Assembly (NCBI RefSeq): GCF_028715765.1
Contig: NZ_JAQURE010000002.1
Location: forward strand, 62,001-126,000
Length of the DNA stretch: 64,000 nt
Source: Rhodoferax sp.
GTDB taxonomy: Bacteria; Pseudomonadota; Gammaproteobacteria; Burkholderiales; Burkholderiaceae_C
Reading direction: 5' to 3'
The translations under genes and the position numbers were made by a program. Of this stretch, positions 55,807-64,000 are shown piece by piece (the stretch's first letter is position 1; the number at the start of each line of letters is the position of its first letter). Under the pieces are notes generated by a model. The model worked only from the letters and a program-made list of their open reading frames with translations, was not told where the DNA came from and did not search any database.

Positions 55807-57102
55807 CTAGCCCTTGCGACGCAACCTCAGCTGTGCTGCCTCACGCCAAGCCGCGGCAGCTTGGGGCTCATCGCCCAAGCGCTGTGCCAGTTCAGCCAAA
55901 ATTTGCCAAACTTTGGCTTGTAGACCTTCATCTTCCAATCGTGGCAAGGCTTGGGTGAGCAGTTGGTGTGCTTTGCCCCACAGTTGGGCATGGAAACAAG
56001 CCACACCGGCTAAATACTGAAACACCACTTCGCCAGGATAAGTCTCGCGCGCACGCTCAACGCGCGCTAACCAAGGCGACTGCACCACACCTTCGCTGGC
56101 TGAAAAAGCGTTCTCCATGACTCGCACCAACATCGTTTTTTGCTCTGATGAAAAATCTTGCGGCGCTTTGACCAAGTGATCCCACACTGGCAACAACCAG
56201 TCAAACGCCAGGCCTGGGGATCCACCCAAGCGCAAAGCTCGGCCAGCACCGGCACAAGCCACCTCGGGCATGGACTTTTCATGGGCTTCAAGCTGCGCCC
56301 AAACCTGCTCGAGCTGCGACACATCAAACGTGTTGAGGAGCCAGTCTTGTGCCAACGAGCGAATCAAACCCTTGGCAGAATCCGGTGAAAAAGCCCTGTG
56401 CTTGGCCAGCAACCGCGCTGTCTCCAAAGCCAAGGCTTGTTTGCCAGCTAACCGAGCCACTTTCAGCCGCATGCGCAACGCCACTGTGCGGCGTGCCACC
56501 CCTGAAGGCAACAGCTCCAGCCACCGCAGTGCTGCATGTGCATCTGAATCTTGCAAAGACCAACGCACAGCTCGCAACAACAAGCCTTCTTGTATGCCCC
56601 CACTGTGCCGCAGGTGTGACAACTGCATGGCTTGCTGAAAATGCGACTCGCGTGCCGGATGATCTTGCAGCGCTTGCGAACTTTCTGCCGCCAGCAAGTG
56701 GGCCATCACGCGCAAGCGGGTGGCTTGCGGCCAATCCTCACCACTTTGCGACAAAGCGGCCTCTTGTTCCAACAATGTCAGCGCGGCCTTTCGTGCCCGC
56801 AAATATCGACCAGCAACAAAATGAAAGATGGCATCCAGCAAAGCGCCATAAATCATGCGCTCCTGATGCCGCAAACGCCAAGACCGCGCCTGCGTGGGCA
56901 AATCAAACAAAGCAGACAGTGCCTTCAAAGCCAAATGCAACAGCACAAACAACAGCCCCAACAACAGCACCACCATGTTGAGCGACAAATCGACCCGGTG
57001 CGGTGGCCAAAACACCGTGATGGTGGCAGTGTTGTGGCTGGCAAACAGCGCCAGCGCCACCGCCACACCAAACAAACCTAAAAACCACAATGCCAGCCGC
57101 AT
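55807..57102 (-). CDS. hemY: HemY-type inner-membrane TPR protein
   Basis: 431 residues. Two N-terminal membrane segments (RLALWFLGLFGVAVALALFASHN, and LNMVVLLLGLLFVLLHLALKALSAL), then a helical region with TPR-like repeats (LRARKAALTLLEQEAALS, FQYLAGVACFHAQLWGKAHQLLTQALPRL). This is the HemY_N family found at the end of hemCDXY operons; despite the name it is not protoporphyrinogen oxidase, and its exact role in heme synthesis is unsettled. It starts 2 bases after the hemX stop. Confidence 0.88.
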   Translation of the reverse strand: MRLALWFLGLFGVAVALALFASHNTATITVFWPPHRVDLSLNMVVLLLGLLFVLLHLALKALSALFDLPTQARSWRLRHQERMIYGALLDAIFHFVAGRYLRARKAALTLLEQEAALSQSGEDWPQATRLRVMAHLLAAESSQALQDHPARESHFQQAMQLSHLRHSGGIQEGLLLRAVRWSLQDSDAHAALRWLELLPSGVARRTVALRMRLKVARLAGKQALALETARLLAKHRAFSPDSAKGLIRSLAQDWLLNTFDVSQLEQVWAQLEAHEKSMPEVACAGAGRALRLGGSPGLAFDWLLPVWDHLVKAPQDFSSEQKTMLVRVMENAFSASEGVVQSPWLARVERARETYPGEVVFQYLAGVACFHAQLWGKAHQLLTQALPRLEDEGLQAKVWQILAELAQRLGDEPQAAAAWREAAQLRLRRKG

Positions 57103-57104
57103 GG

Positions 57105-58184
57105 TTAACGCCCAGCCGCGGCAGTGGCCAGAACCGCCAGCGTTTCGTCAACCCTTGGGATTTGCAACGCACGCATTTGCACCTGCACCTGTTGCAGCAA
57201 AGCAGCGCTGGCTTGCGTCGGGCGGGCATTGGCCTGAAAGTATTTTTTCAACATGCGCTCAGCATCGGTCAAGTCAGCACGCGCTGACTCAATTTGCCGT
57301 GCCAGCAAGCCTAAACGCGCATTGAGCAGCTTGAGTTTGAAATTTTCTTTGAGGAAAAAGGCTTGTCCTGGTGACAACAACGCCGCCTCTGGCGACTGAA
57401 TTTGGCTGACCCTGACGAGGTTTTTGGCTTCCCCCAAAAACACCTCCAATCCGGTTTGCCACCAACTTACTGCAGCCTTGGGGGGGATCGCCACATTTTT
57501 ATCATGTTGCCCTGTAAGCAGGGGAGCATTGGCGGGCTGAAGTTCATCGGCCAAACGCACCAATTCATCGAGCTTGATAAGCAGCATGGGGGTGTCGCTG
57601 ACGGCTGCGGCCTTGACCCGGTCAATGTCACGCGCTACGGCGCGCTGCAGCAATGTCAAGCGCGGTTGAGCCGCCCGGATGATGCGCTGCTCAGCACTTT
57701 TAAGCGCCGCCAGCAAAGGCTCCACACTGCCCGTCAGCTGCGCTTGTTGTTGTGCCAAACGGACAGCAGCTTCTATATCTACCACCAGATTTTCATCGCG
57801 TGAGCGCGACATGCTTTGCATCAATTCATCCAACTGGCTGCGCTGCAAAGCCACTTCAGTCAAGCGGGCATCAAGCACAGCAGCGCGGGCGGCAGACTCT
57901 TGCGCCAAAGAAACCGCCTGTTTGGCCATGGCATTGGCTTCTACCGCTTGCACCTGCGTTTGCGCGCTTTGGCGCGCCAGCGCTTCTTGCATGCCACTGA
58001 CTTTTTGCCACAACACCACCACGCTCACCAAAGCGATCCCGCTGACTCCCGTCAGCAGCGGCAACAACCAACGTGAAGACCCAGCGTGCACAACGCCTTC
58101 AACCACAGTGGGAGCGGGACGCGCAGGCGCAACATCTAGCGACTCTGCGGGTTGGAGGGTGTCTGGGGCAGGCGCAGAATTCAT
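57105..58184 (-). CDS. hemX: HemX-family membrane protein
   Basis: 359 residues. One membrane segment (WLLPLLTGVSGIALVSVVVLWQ, about 39-60), a long coiled-coil region (VQAVEANAMAKQAVSLAQESAARAAVLDARLTEVALQRSQLDELM), then a helical C-terminal domain (YFQANARPTQASAALLQQVQVQMRALQIPRVDETLAVL). The family is often labelled uroporphyrinogen-III methyltransferase, but no methyltransferase motif is visible. Its start overlaps the hemD stop by 4 bases. Confidence 0.88.
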   Translation of the reverse strand: MNSAPAPDTLQPAESLDVAPARPAPTVVEGVVHAGSSRWLLPLLTGVSGIALVSVVVLWQKVSGMQEALARQSAQTQVQAVEANAMAKQAVSLAQESAARAAVLDARLTEVALQRSQLDELMQSMSRSRDENLVVDIEAAVRLAQQQAQLTGSVEPLLAALKSAEQRIIRAAQPRLTLLQRAVARDIDRVKAAAVSDTPMLLIKLDELVRLADELQPANAPLLTGQHDKNVAIPPKAAVSWWQTGLEVFLGEAKNLVRVSQIQSPEAALLSPGQAFFLKENFKLKLLNARLGLLARQIESARADLTDAERMLKKYFQANARPTQASAALLQQVQVQMRALQIPRVDETLAVLATAAAGR

Positions 58185-58990
58185 TTGAAGGATTCTATCG
58201 AGGCCAATACATCCGCCACCACCGGGCGCGCTTGGCGCACCTGGCCAAAACCCAAGCTGCTTGCGGCCTGGGCAATGCGTGGATGGGTGGCAACGGCAAC
58301 GGCTTGCGACCAGTCTTGCTGGGGCAGGAGTTCATTCAAATAACCAATCGCCTCGGCACTGCTGAACAGCCACACTGTGCCGTCCACGGCTGCCGTTTGC
58401 GCCTGCGTGCGTTGCTCATCCCCCCACACCGGTGCACCGCGTTGGTAGCTGACCACAAAATCAACCTGCACACCCGCTTCAGTCAAGCGCTGTGCCAACC
58501 AGTCTCGCCCCACGCCCGCCTCAGCAGGCGCGTCTTCCAGCCCGGGCAAGGGTTGACTAAAACCGCGCACAATCAGCACCAGGTCGTCCCGCTGCACCTG
58601 GCTCTGCACCCGCTGCCACAGCGCTTCAGAGTCAAACTGCCCGGACTGCTCATCGGGCGCGTCCAGCACGCTGGCGGGCAAACCTTGCGCTAACAGCGCT
58701 TTGGTGGTACCAGGCCCAGTTGTCCATACTCTTGTTTTTATAGCTAATTGTGCTTTTATATCAAGCGCTAGAACCTGATTTTCTTTAAAAAAATAATTGA
58801 CTGCATGATGGCTGACAAACATCACGGCGCGGTAGCTAGACCAACGCCGACCTGCAGCCTGCACGGCACTGACATCGGTCAAGGCGTGCACTTCAATCAG
58901 GGGCAAGGCCTGCGCCTCATGCTTTGCAGCACACAGCTGGCGCACCCAGGCATCGGCCTGCGGCTGCACCCGGGTCACCAAAAGTCGCAT
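58181..58990 (-). CDS. hemD: Uroporphyrinogen-III synthase
   Basis: 269 residues. Closes and inverts ring D of hydroxymethylbilane. Family features: LLVTRVQPQADAWVRQL, the FVSHHAVNYFF segment, VWTTGPGTTKALLAQGLPA and VDGTVWLFSSAEAIGYLNELL. Residues about 69-84 (KENQVLALDIKAQLA) are encoded by a copy of the AGCTGCT repeat and are AT-rich compared with the rest; the enzyme tolerates variation between its domains. The gene lies 12 bases after hemC and overlaps hemX. Confidence 0.9.
   Translation of the reverse strand: MRLLVTRVQPQADAWVRQLCAAKHEAQALPLIEVHALTDVSAVQAAGRRWSSYRAVMFVSHHAVNYFFKENQVLALDIKAQLAIKTRVWTTGPGTTKALLAQGLPASVLDAPDEQSGQFDSEALWQRVQSQVQRDDLVLIVRGFSQPLPGLEDAPAEAGVGRDWLAQRLTEAGVQVDFVVSYQRGAPVWGDEQRTQAQTAAVDGTVWLFSSAEAIGYLNELLPQQDWSQAVAVATHPRIAQAASSLGFGQVRQARPVVADVLASIESFK
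58739..58785 (+). repeat. AGCTGCT-family repeat inside hemD
   Basis: TATAGCTAATTGTGC, then 23 bases after AGCT GCGCTAGAACCTGATTTTC. In frame on the minus strand. The surrounding 80 bases are markedly AT-rich. Confidence 0.65.
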
Positions 58991-59002
58991 GGGTCAGGCG
59001 GT

Positions 59003-59965
59003 TTAAGCCGCCGGCAGGTCAAGATGCGCCAAACTGCCGCCTTGTGCCAGCACCAACCGGCGCAGCTCTTGCGCAGCTTGTTCCCCTATGGCCGCAGCGC
59101 TGTCCAAGTCTGTCACCTGGCCAGACAGCCGCACCCGCACCAGTGGCAAAACACCCGCAGTGTCGCCCCAAGCGGCATCCAGGGTGAGCTGGTCTTGCGC
59201 CAACGTGGCATAAGCCGCCAAGGGCATGGAGCAACTGCCCCCCATGGCACGGCTGACCGCACGCTCGGCGGCCACCGCCAGCCAGGTGGTGTGATGCACC
59301 AAAGGCGCAAGCGCCTGCACCACATCGGCGCGGTTGGTGCGCACTTCAATGCCCAAAGCGCCCTGCCCGGCTGCAGGCAACATCACCGCGGGGTCAAACT
59401 CAGACCGAATGCGGGCGGACAGCCCCAAGCGCTTCAGCCCTGCAGCGGCCAGCACAATGGCGTCATACAAGCCGTCGTCGAGCTTGCGCAGGCGGGTGTC
59501 AAGGTTGCCACGCAAGGGCTCAATCTTCAAATCTGGCCGCAACGCGCGCAACAAAGCCACCCGGCGCAGGCTGGATGTACCCACCACCGCGCCTTGTGGC
59601 AAGGCATCCAGGCTGTCATATTGGTTGGAAACAAAGGCATCGCGCGGGTCTTCCCGCACCATCACACAAGCCAGGCTAAAGCCCTCAGGCAACTCCATGG
59701 GCACATCTTTGAGTGAATGCACCGCCAAATCCGCGCGCTGCTCGTGCAGCGCCACTTCCAGCTCTTTGACAAACAAGCCTTTGCCGCCCACTTGGCTAAG
59801 GGCGCGATCCAAAATTTGATCGCCCAGGGTGGTCATGCCCAACAGGGCGACTTGGTGCCCTTGGCTGGTGAGCAACGATTGAACGTGCTGCGCCTGCCAC
59901 AAAGCCAATCGGCTTTCGCGGGTTGCAATGGTGAAGGAGCTGGTTGGGGTGGTGGTGATGGTCAT
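59003..59965 (-). CDS. hemC: Hydroxymethylbilane synthase (porphobilinogen deaminase)
   Basis: 320 residues from ATG 59965; the frame to 60025 is not conserved. Polymerises four porphobilinogens. Motifs: [72 protein letters not shown] and NLDTRLRKL. The dipyrromethane-cofactor Cys is in [13 protein letters not shown]. First gene of hemC-hemD-hemX-hemY, divergent from ppc with 104 bases between the starts. Confidence 0.95.
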   Translation of the reverse strand: MTITTTPTSSFTIATRESRLALWQAQHVQSLLTSQGHQVALLGMTTLGDQILDRALSQVGGKGLFVKELEVALHEQRADLAVHSLKDVPMELPEGFSLACVMVREDPRDAFVSNQYDSLDALPQGAVVGTSSLRRVALLRALRPDLKIEPLRGNLDTRLRKLDDGLYDAIVLAAAGLKRLGLSARIRSEFDPAVMLPAAGQGALGIEVRTNRADVVQALAPLVHHTTWLAVAAERAVSRAMGGSCSMPLAAYATLAQDQLTLDAAWGDTAGVLPLVRVRLSGQVTDLDSAAAIGEQAAQELRRLVLAQGGSLAHLDLPAA

Positions 59966-60069
59966 CGCGCAAGGCCTGGAGCCGTAACTTTGTGGTAATT
60001 GATCTTGAGCGGGGAATGCTAGCATGGCTTTTGCTTACCTTTTGAGCTTACCCCCTACCGAGACCCGCC

Positions 60070-62919
60070 ATGACCCAACGTGCGCCCGTGCCTACTTCCA
60101 GCCCCTTTTCTCCAACCGAACGCCCTTTGGTGGAAGACATTCGACTGCTTGGGCGCATCTTGGGCGATGTGATTCGCGAACAAGAGGGCGACGCGGCCTT
60201 TGCGCTGATCGAACAGATTCGCCAGCTCTCCGTCAGCTTTCGCCGCCATGCCGACACCGCAGCCGACAAAGCGCTCAACACGCTGCTGAAATCGCTCAGC
60301 AGCGACCAAACCGTGAGCGTGGTGCGCGCCTTCACCTACTTCAGCCATTTGGCCAACCTGGCCGAAGACCGCCACCACATTCGCCGTCGTGCGGTGCACG
60401 AGCGCGCCGGCAGCACCCGCCCGGGCAGCATCGAGATGAGCTTGGCCAAGCTGCAAGCCCAAGGCATCACACCCCAAGCCATACGCGACATGTTGGCACG
60501 CAGTTACGTGTCGCCCGTGCTCACGGCTCACCCAACCGAGGTGCAGCGCAAAAGCATTCTGGACGCCGAGCGCGCCATTGCCCAACTGCTCACAGCTCGC
60601 GACGACATCCTGGCGCAAGCCAGCGCCCAACACGTGGCACATGATGCGTTGACCCCGCGTGAACTTGCCGCCAACGAAGCCCAACTGCGCGCCCGTGTGC
60701 TGCAGCTGTGGCACACCCGCTTGCTGCGCTTTTCCAAGCTGACAGTGGCCGATGAGGTGGAAAACGCGCTGAGCTATTACGAATCCACCTTTTTACGTGA
60801 AATACCCAAGCTTTATGCCAACTTGGAACAAGCCCTGGGCACCGAACCGGTGCACAGCTTTTTACGCATGGGGCAGTGGATTGGCGGCGACCGCGATGGC
60901 AACCCCAACGTCAACGCCCAAACCCTGACCCACGCCCTCAGCCGCCAGGCCGACCTGGTGCTACGCCATTACCTCACTGAAGTGCACTACCTGGGTGGCG
61001 AGTTGTCGCTCTCGGCCATGCTGATGGACTTCCCCGCTGAAATGCAAGCCCTGGCCAGCCAGTCGCCCGACCACAACGAACACCGCAAAGACGAGCCTTA
61101 CCGACGCGCCCTGATTGGTGTCTATGCCCGGCTGGCGGCCAGTTTGAAAGCGCTCAGCGGGGGCGATGCTGCCCGCCACGCTGTGCCACCGCAAAACCCT
61201 TACCTCACCCCTGAAGAACTGCTGCACGACCTGCGCGTGATTGAGGCTTCTTTGCTCGGGCAGCACGCTGCCGCGCTGGTGACACAGCGCTTGCAGCCCC
61301 TGATTCGCGCTGTGGAAGTGTTTGGTTTCCATTTGGCCACGGTCGATTTGCGTCAAAGCTCAGACCAACATGAAGCCGTCATGACCGAGCTACTGGCCAC
61401 CGCCCGACTTCACCCAAGCTACACCACGCTGGATGAAGCCGCCAAGTGCGTGCTGCTGCAGCGCTTGCTGTGCGATGCCCGCCCGCTGCGCGTGCTGGGA
61501 CACAGCTACAGCGCCCACGCAGTCAGCGAGCTGGGGGTGTTTGAAGCGGCAAAAGATGCCCGTAAGCGCTTTGGCAGCCAGGCCATTCGGCACTACATCA
61601 TCAGCCACACCGAAACCGTGAGCGATTTGCTGGAGGTGATGCTGCTGCAAAAAGAAGTCGGATTGATGCATGGCACGCTGGATGCGCAAGCGCGCTGCGA
61701 CCTGATCGTGGTACCCCTGTTTGAGACCATCGAAGACCTGCGCAACGCAAGCCAGATCATGCGTGAGTTTTACGCCCTTCCTGGCATTTTGGCCATGGTG
61801 CAGCGTGGCGCAGCTGACCAGTATGGCGAGCAAGACATCATGCTGGGCTACTCAGACAGCAACAAAGACGGCGGCATTTTCACCAGCAATTGGGAGCTCT
61901 ACCAAGCTGAAATAGCGCTGGTCAATGAATTTGACGGCATCAACCAAACCACTGGTGGCCATCCGATTCAAATCCGCATGTTCCATGGCCGTGGCGGCAC
62001 GGTGGGGCGTGGCGGCGGCCCCAGCTTTGAGGCCATTCTGGCGCAGCCCCCGGGCACAGTGCGTGGGCAAATACGCCTGACCGAGCAAGGCGAAGTGATT
62101 GGCTCCAAGTACGCCAACCCTGAAATTGGCCGCCGCAACCTGGAAACCCTGGTGGCCGCCACGCTAGAGGCCACGCTGCTGCACCCCACCGAGTCTGCCC
62201 AACCGGCCTTTTTGGAAAGTGCTGCTGAATTGTCGTTGGCCAGCATGGCGGCCTACCGTAAGCTGGTGTACGAAACTGCCGGTTTTACCGAGTATTTTTT
62301 TGAAGCCACCCCAATCCGTGAAATTGCCGAACTCAACATTGGCTCGCGCCCGGCATCGCGCAAAGCAACGCAAAAAATTGAAGACTTACGCGCCATACCC
62401 TGGGGCTTCAGCTGGGGTCAGTGCCGTCTGACGCTGCCGGGTTGGTTTGGCTTTGGCAGCGCGGTAGAGGCGTTTTTGAACCCACCAGCGGCATCCGCCA
62501 AGCTCAAAAAACAACGCCTGGCGTTACTGCAGCAGATGCAAAAACAATGGCCTTTTTTCAGCTCGTTGCTGTCCAACATGGACATGGTGATGGCCAAAGG
62601 CGACCTGGCGCTGGCCTCGCGCTACGCTGAGCTGGTAGAAGACAAACGGCTGCGCAAAAAAATCTTCAGCGCCATTGAAGCCGAATGGCACCTCACCGCC
62701 CAAGCCCTGGAGTTGATCACCGGCGACAAAGAGCGTTTGAGCCACAACGCGGCGCTGCAACGCTCCATCCGGCACCGCTTTCCCTACATTGACCCGCTGC
62801 ACCACTTGCAAGTGGAACTGGTGCGCCGTTTCAGAGCCGGCCAAAGCGACGACCGGCTCAAGCGCGGCATTCACATTTCCATCAACGGCATTGCGGCAGG
62901 GCTGCGCAACACGGGTTAA
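60070..62919 (+). CDS. ppc: Phosphoenolpyruvate carboxylase
   Basis: 949 residues. Carboxylates phosphoenolpyruvate to oxaloacetate to refill the TCA cycle. Catalytic blocks: [13 protein letters not shown] (His), [25 protein letters not shown], and [14 protein letters not shown] (Arg/Gly loop), with the C-terminal [25 protein letters not shown]. Full length for the family. Divergent from hemC, the arrangement seen in related betaproteobacteria. Confidence 0.97.
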   Translation: MTQRAPVPTSSPFSPTERPLVEDIRLLGRILGDVIREQEGDAAFALIEQIRQLSVSFRRHADTAADKALNTLLKSLSSDQTVSVVRAFTYFSHLANLAEDRHHIRRRAVHERAGSTRPGSIEMSLAKLQAQGITPQAIRDMLARSYVSPVLTAHPTEVQRKSILDAERAIAQLLTARDDILAQASAQHVAHDALTPRELAANEAQLRARVLQLWHTRLLRFSKLTVADEVENALSYYESTFLREIPKLYANLEQALGTEPVHSFLRMGQWIGGDRDGNPNVNAQTLTHALSRQADLVLRHYLTEVHYLGGELSLSAMLMDFPAEMQALASQSPDHNEHRKDEPYRRALIGVYARLAASLKALSGGDAARHAVPPQNPYLTPEELLHDLRVIEASLLGQHAAALVTQRLQPLIRAVEVFGFHLATVDLRQSSDQHEAVMTELLATARLHPSYTTLDEAAKCVLLQRLLCDARPLRVLGHSYSAHAVSELGVFEAAKDARKRFGSQAIRHYIISHTETVSDLLEVMLLQKEVGLMHGTLDAQARCDLIVVPLFETIEDLRNASQIMREFYALPGILAMVQRGAADQYGEQDIMLGYSDSNKDGGIFTSNWELYQAEIALVNEFDGINQTTGGHPIQIRMFHGRGGTVGRGGGPSFEAILAQPPGTVRGQIRLTEQGEVIGSKYANPEIGRRNLETLVAATLEATLLHPTESAQPAFLESAAELSLASMAAYRKLVYETAGFTEYFFEATPIREIAELNIGSRPASRKATQKIEDLRAIPWGFSWGQCRLTLPGWFGFGSAVEAFLNPPAASAKLKKQRLALLQQMQKQWPFFSSLLSNMDMVMAKGDLALASRYAELVEDKRLRKKIFSAIEAEWHLTAQALELITGDKERLSHNAALQRSIRHRFPYIDPLHHLQVELVRRFRAGQSDDRLKRGIHISINGIAAGLRNTG

Positions 62920-62943
62920 CTAACCGGTCAGACCGCGCGCTGA

Positions 62944-63669
62944 TTAGCGCGCGTAGCGCAACTTGCGCAGGGGCAGACCCAGGTAATACTTGCGGAAGAA
63001 CTCAAATCGGGCGGCGAATGAAAACGTGTACGCCGTGCTGGCGGGCACATACCAGCTGTTCAAGCCAGTGCGCAGCAGCAGCTGGTAACCAGCTTGCGTC
63101 ATGAGTTGGTGTTTTTTGTGGTGGGTCACGTGGTCTTCAATCAACACCAAACGTGGCCGCCAGGCGGCAAAGTCAAACCCTGACAACGCCACCAGCTCAT
63201 GGCCTTCAATGTCAATCGACAGCAGATCAAAACCCACGGGTGCGTGGTGCGTGCGCAAAATCGTGTCCAGGGTTTCGCACTGCACCGACACCGTGGCACG
63301 CACCACCGCACCAATGGCAATGGGTTGGTCTTCCAGCGTGGAATGGGGGCCGGCGCGATTGAGCTGCAGCTGTTTGCCCGCATTTTCCGGGCTGGAGCAG
63401 GCCATTTCCACCACCACACCCTGGCGTGACTGACGCAACAGGGCGCAACAGTCTGGGTCTGGCTCGACCAGCAGCCCGGTCCACCCCAACGCTTCCAAAT
63501 GCTGCGATTGGGAGTCGAGCACTGGGTCGTTGGCACCCACATCCACATAAAACCCGTCAGTTTTGTTGAAAAAAGACTGCACCAGCGCTTGCTCAATGGC
63601 CGGCTCGTTGTTGAATTGATGCACGTGGCGGCCGACAAAATCAGCGCGGTCAGACAAAAGTGAGGACAT
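62944..63669 (-). CDS. FkbM-family methyltransferase
   Basis: 241 residues. SAM-binding start FYVDVGANDPVLDSQSQHLEALGWTGLLVEPDPDCCALLRQ, then VQCETLDTILRTHHAPVGFDLLSIDIEGHELVALSGFDF and PRLVLIEDH, all typical of FkbM methyltransferases, which O-methylate sugars or other small molecules. No glycan gene lies nearby, so the substrate is unknown. Convergent with ppc; a GC-rich hairpin (CGCGCGC / GCGCGCG, 62934-62953) spans its 3' end. Confidence 0.85.
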   Translation of the reverse strand: MSSLLSDRADFVGRHVHQFNNEPAIEQALVQSFFNKTDGFYVDVGANDPVLDSQSQHLEALGWTGLLVEPDPDCCALLRQSRQGVVVEMACSSPENAGKQLQLNRAGPHSTLEDQPIAIGAVVRATVSVQCETLDTILRTHHAPVGFDLLSIDIEGHELVALSGFDFAAWRPRLVLIEDHVTHHKKHQLMTQAGYQLLLRTGLNSWYVPASTAYTFSFAARFEFFRKYYLGLPLRKLRYAR

Positions 63670-63729
63670 GGGCGACCTGAAAAATAAAGGTGTGCAGATT
63701 ATCCTGCGCCCGCCCCACCCAAAGTCGCA

Positions 63730-64000
63730 CTACAGCCGACGCACCAACCCGCGCACCGCGGCCAGCTGGCGGCGTGAGACAACCAGCACTTCATCAATGC
63801 CATCAAGCCGCACCGCCCAACCCTCGCCCTCTTCCGGGTCATGGTGCTTTTCCAAGGCTCGCACGGCGCGCCGTGCCACCAGCGCATTGCGGTGTATGCG
63901 CATGAAACGGCTGGCATAACGCGCCTCCAGTTCAGCCAGGGCGCCCTCCAGAATGAAGCTGCGTGCAGCGGTGCGAACGGTGATGTATTTCAGCTCGGCC
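63730..64000 (-). CDS. LytTR-domain response regulator, C-terminal part (cut by window edge)
   Basis: The minus strand is open from the window end to a TAG at 63730. The 89 residues are a LytTR DNA-binding domain: AELKYITVRTAARSFILEGALAELEARYASRFMRIHRNALVA, then GWAVRLDGIDEVLVVSRRQLAAVRGLV. It resembles AlgR-type regulators, whose genes often lie next to hemC in gammaproteobacteria and related bacteria. The receiver domain would be outside the window. Confidence 0.85.
   Translation of the reverse strand, partial: AELKYITVRTAARSFILEGALAELEARYASRFMRIHRNALVARRAVRALEKHHDPEEGEGWAVRLDGIDEVLVVSRRQLAAVRGLVRRL

Noticed and set aside
57105-58184. HemX as uroporphyrinogen-III C-methyltransferase
   Set aside because: A common label, but the protein has a membrane segment and coiled coil and no methyltransferase motifs.
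62934-62953. GC-rich hairpin after ppc as a terminator
   Set aside because: No T-run on either strand, and it overlaps the 3' end of the convergent methyltransferase gene.

Overview
The window looks like a chromosomal segment of a betaproteobacterium of the order Burkholderiales, most like the Comamonadaceae (Rhodoferax/Polaromonas-type). This rests on protein sequence flavour, on gene order (polA next to a DUF2782 gene and the APH-fold homoserine kinase; hemC-hemD-hemX-hemY divergent from ppc; ileS-lspA; ppk-sixA), on high-GC codon use and on the repeat families. It is an inference; there is no rRNA gene to confirm it. I saw no tRNA, rRNA, CRISPR array, transposase or integrase.

Layout. 0-12.9 kb: panC 3' end, polA with a small membrane-protein gene, a repeat-rich gap, then DUF2782-thrB-BPSS1780-FecR, an unrecognised secreted protein, a PhoX/DUF839 protein, and convergent PlsC and GNAT acyltransferases that could make ornithine lipid. 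13.0-14.8 kb: a small acquired islet with an AbiE-type (type IV) toxin-antitoxin pair, bracketed by a 65-bp direct repeat of the 3' end of sixA. 14.7-20.4 kb: ppk-sixA behind a Pho-box-like array, then cobT and cobQ. 20.4-32.6 kb: a defence island on the minus strand. It is a Wadjet system (jetA, jetB, jetC, jetD) interrupted twice: by vapBC between jetA and jetB, and by an OLD-family nuclease plus an AAA ATPase/DUF4276 pair between jetC and jetD. A broken PIN toxin gene lies at its head and a possible ribF tail lies beyond it. 32.9-42.3 kb: ileS-lspA-hpnD-hpnE-penicillin acylase, then hemH. 42.3-51.1 kb: polyphosphate:AMP phosphotransferase, a SulP transporter, a hemerythrin-histidine kinase, an HD-GYP-like response regulator, an HDOD protein and rluC. 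51.1-64 kb: rne with a long leader, a degenerate GGDEF protein, the heme operon hemCDXY, ppc, an FkbM methyltransferase and the C-terminus of a LytTR regulator.

The least ordinary parts are four. The first is the composite Wadjet operon, whose added genes are joined to jetC and jetD by 4-nt ATGA overlaps. The second is the AbiE islet that duplicated the sixA tail. The third is a roughly 45-bp repeat family (core AGCTGCT-N4/5-GC ... GGGCTAGAGGC, fixed 23-nt spacing) that sits between genes, supplies stop codons and also appears inside coding regions (ileS, hpnE, hemD and perhaps plsC and polA). The fourth is a pair of inverted 117-bp palindromic elements upstream of polA.

The genes suggest polyphosphate metabolism (ppk, sixA, pap, PhoX), hopanoid precursor synthesis (hpnD, hpnE), heme synthesis (hemC, D, X, Y, H) and late cobalamin assembly (cobT, cobQ). 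Coordinates were read by eye from sequence and translations; family names come from recognised motifs, not from a database search.
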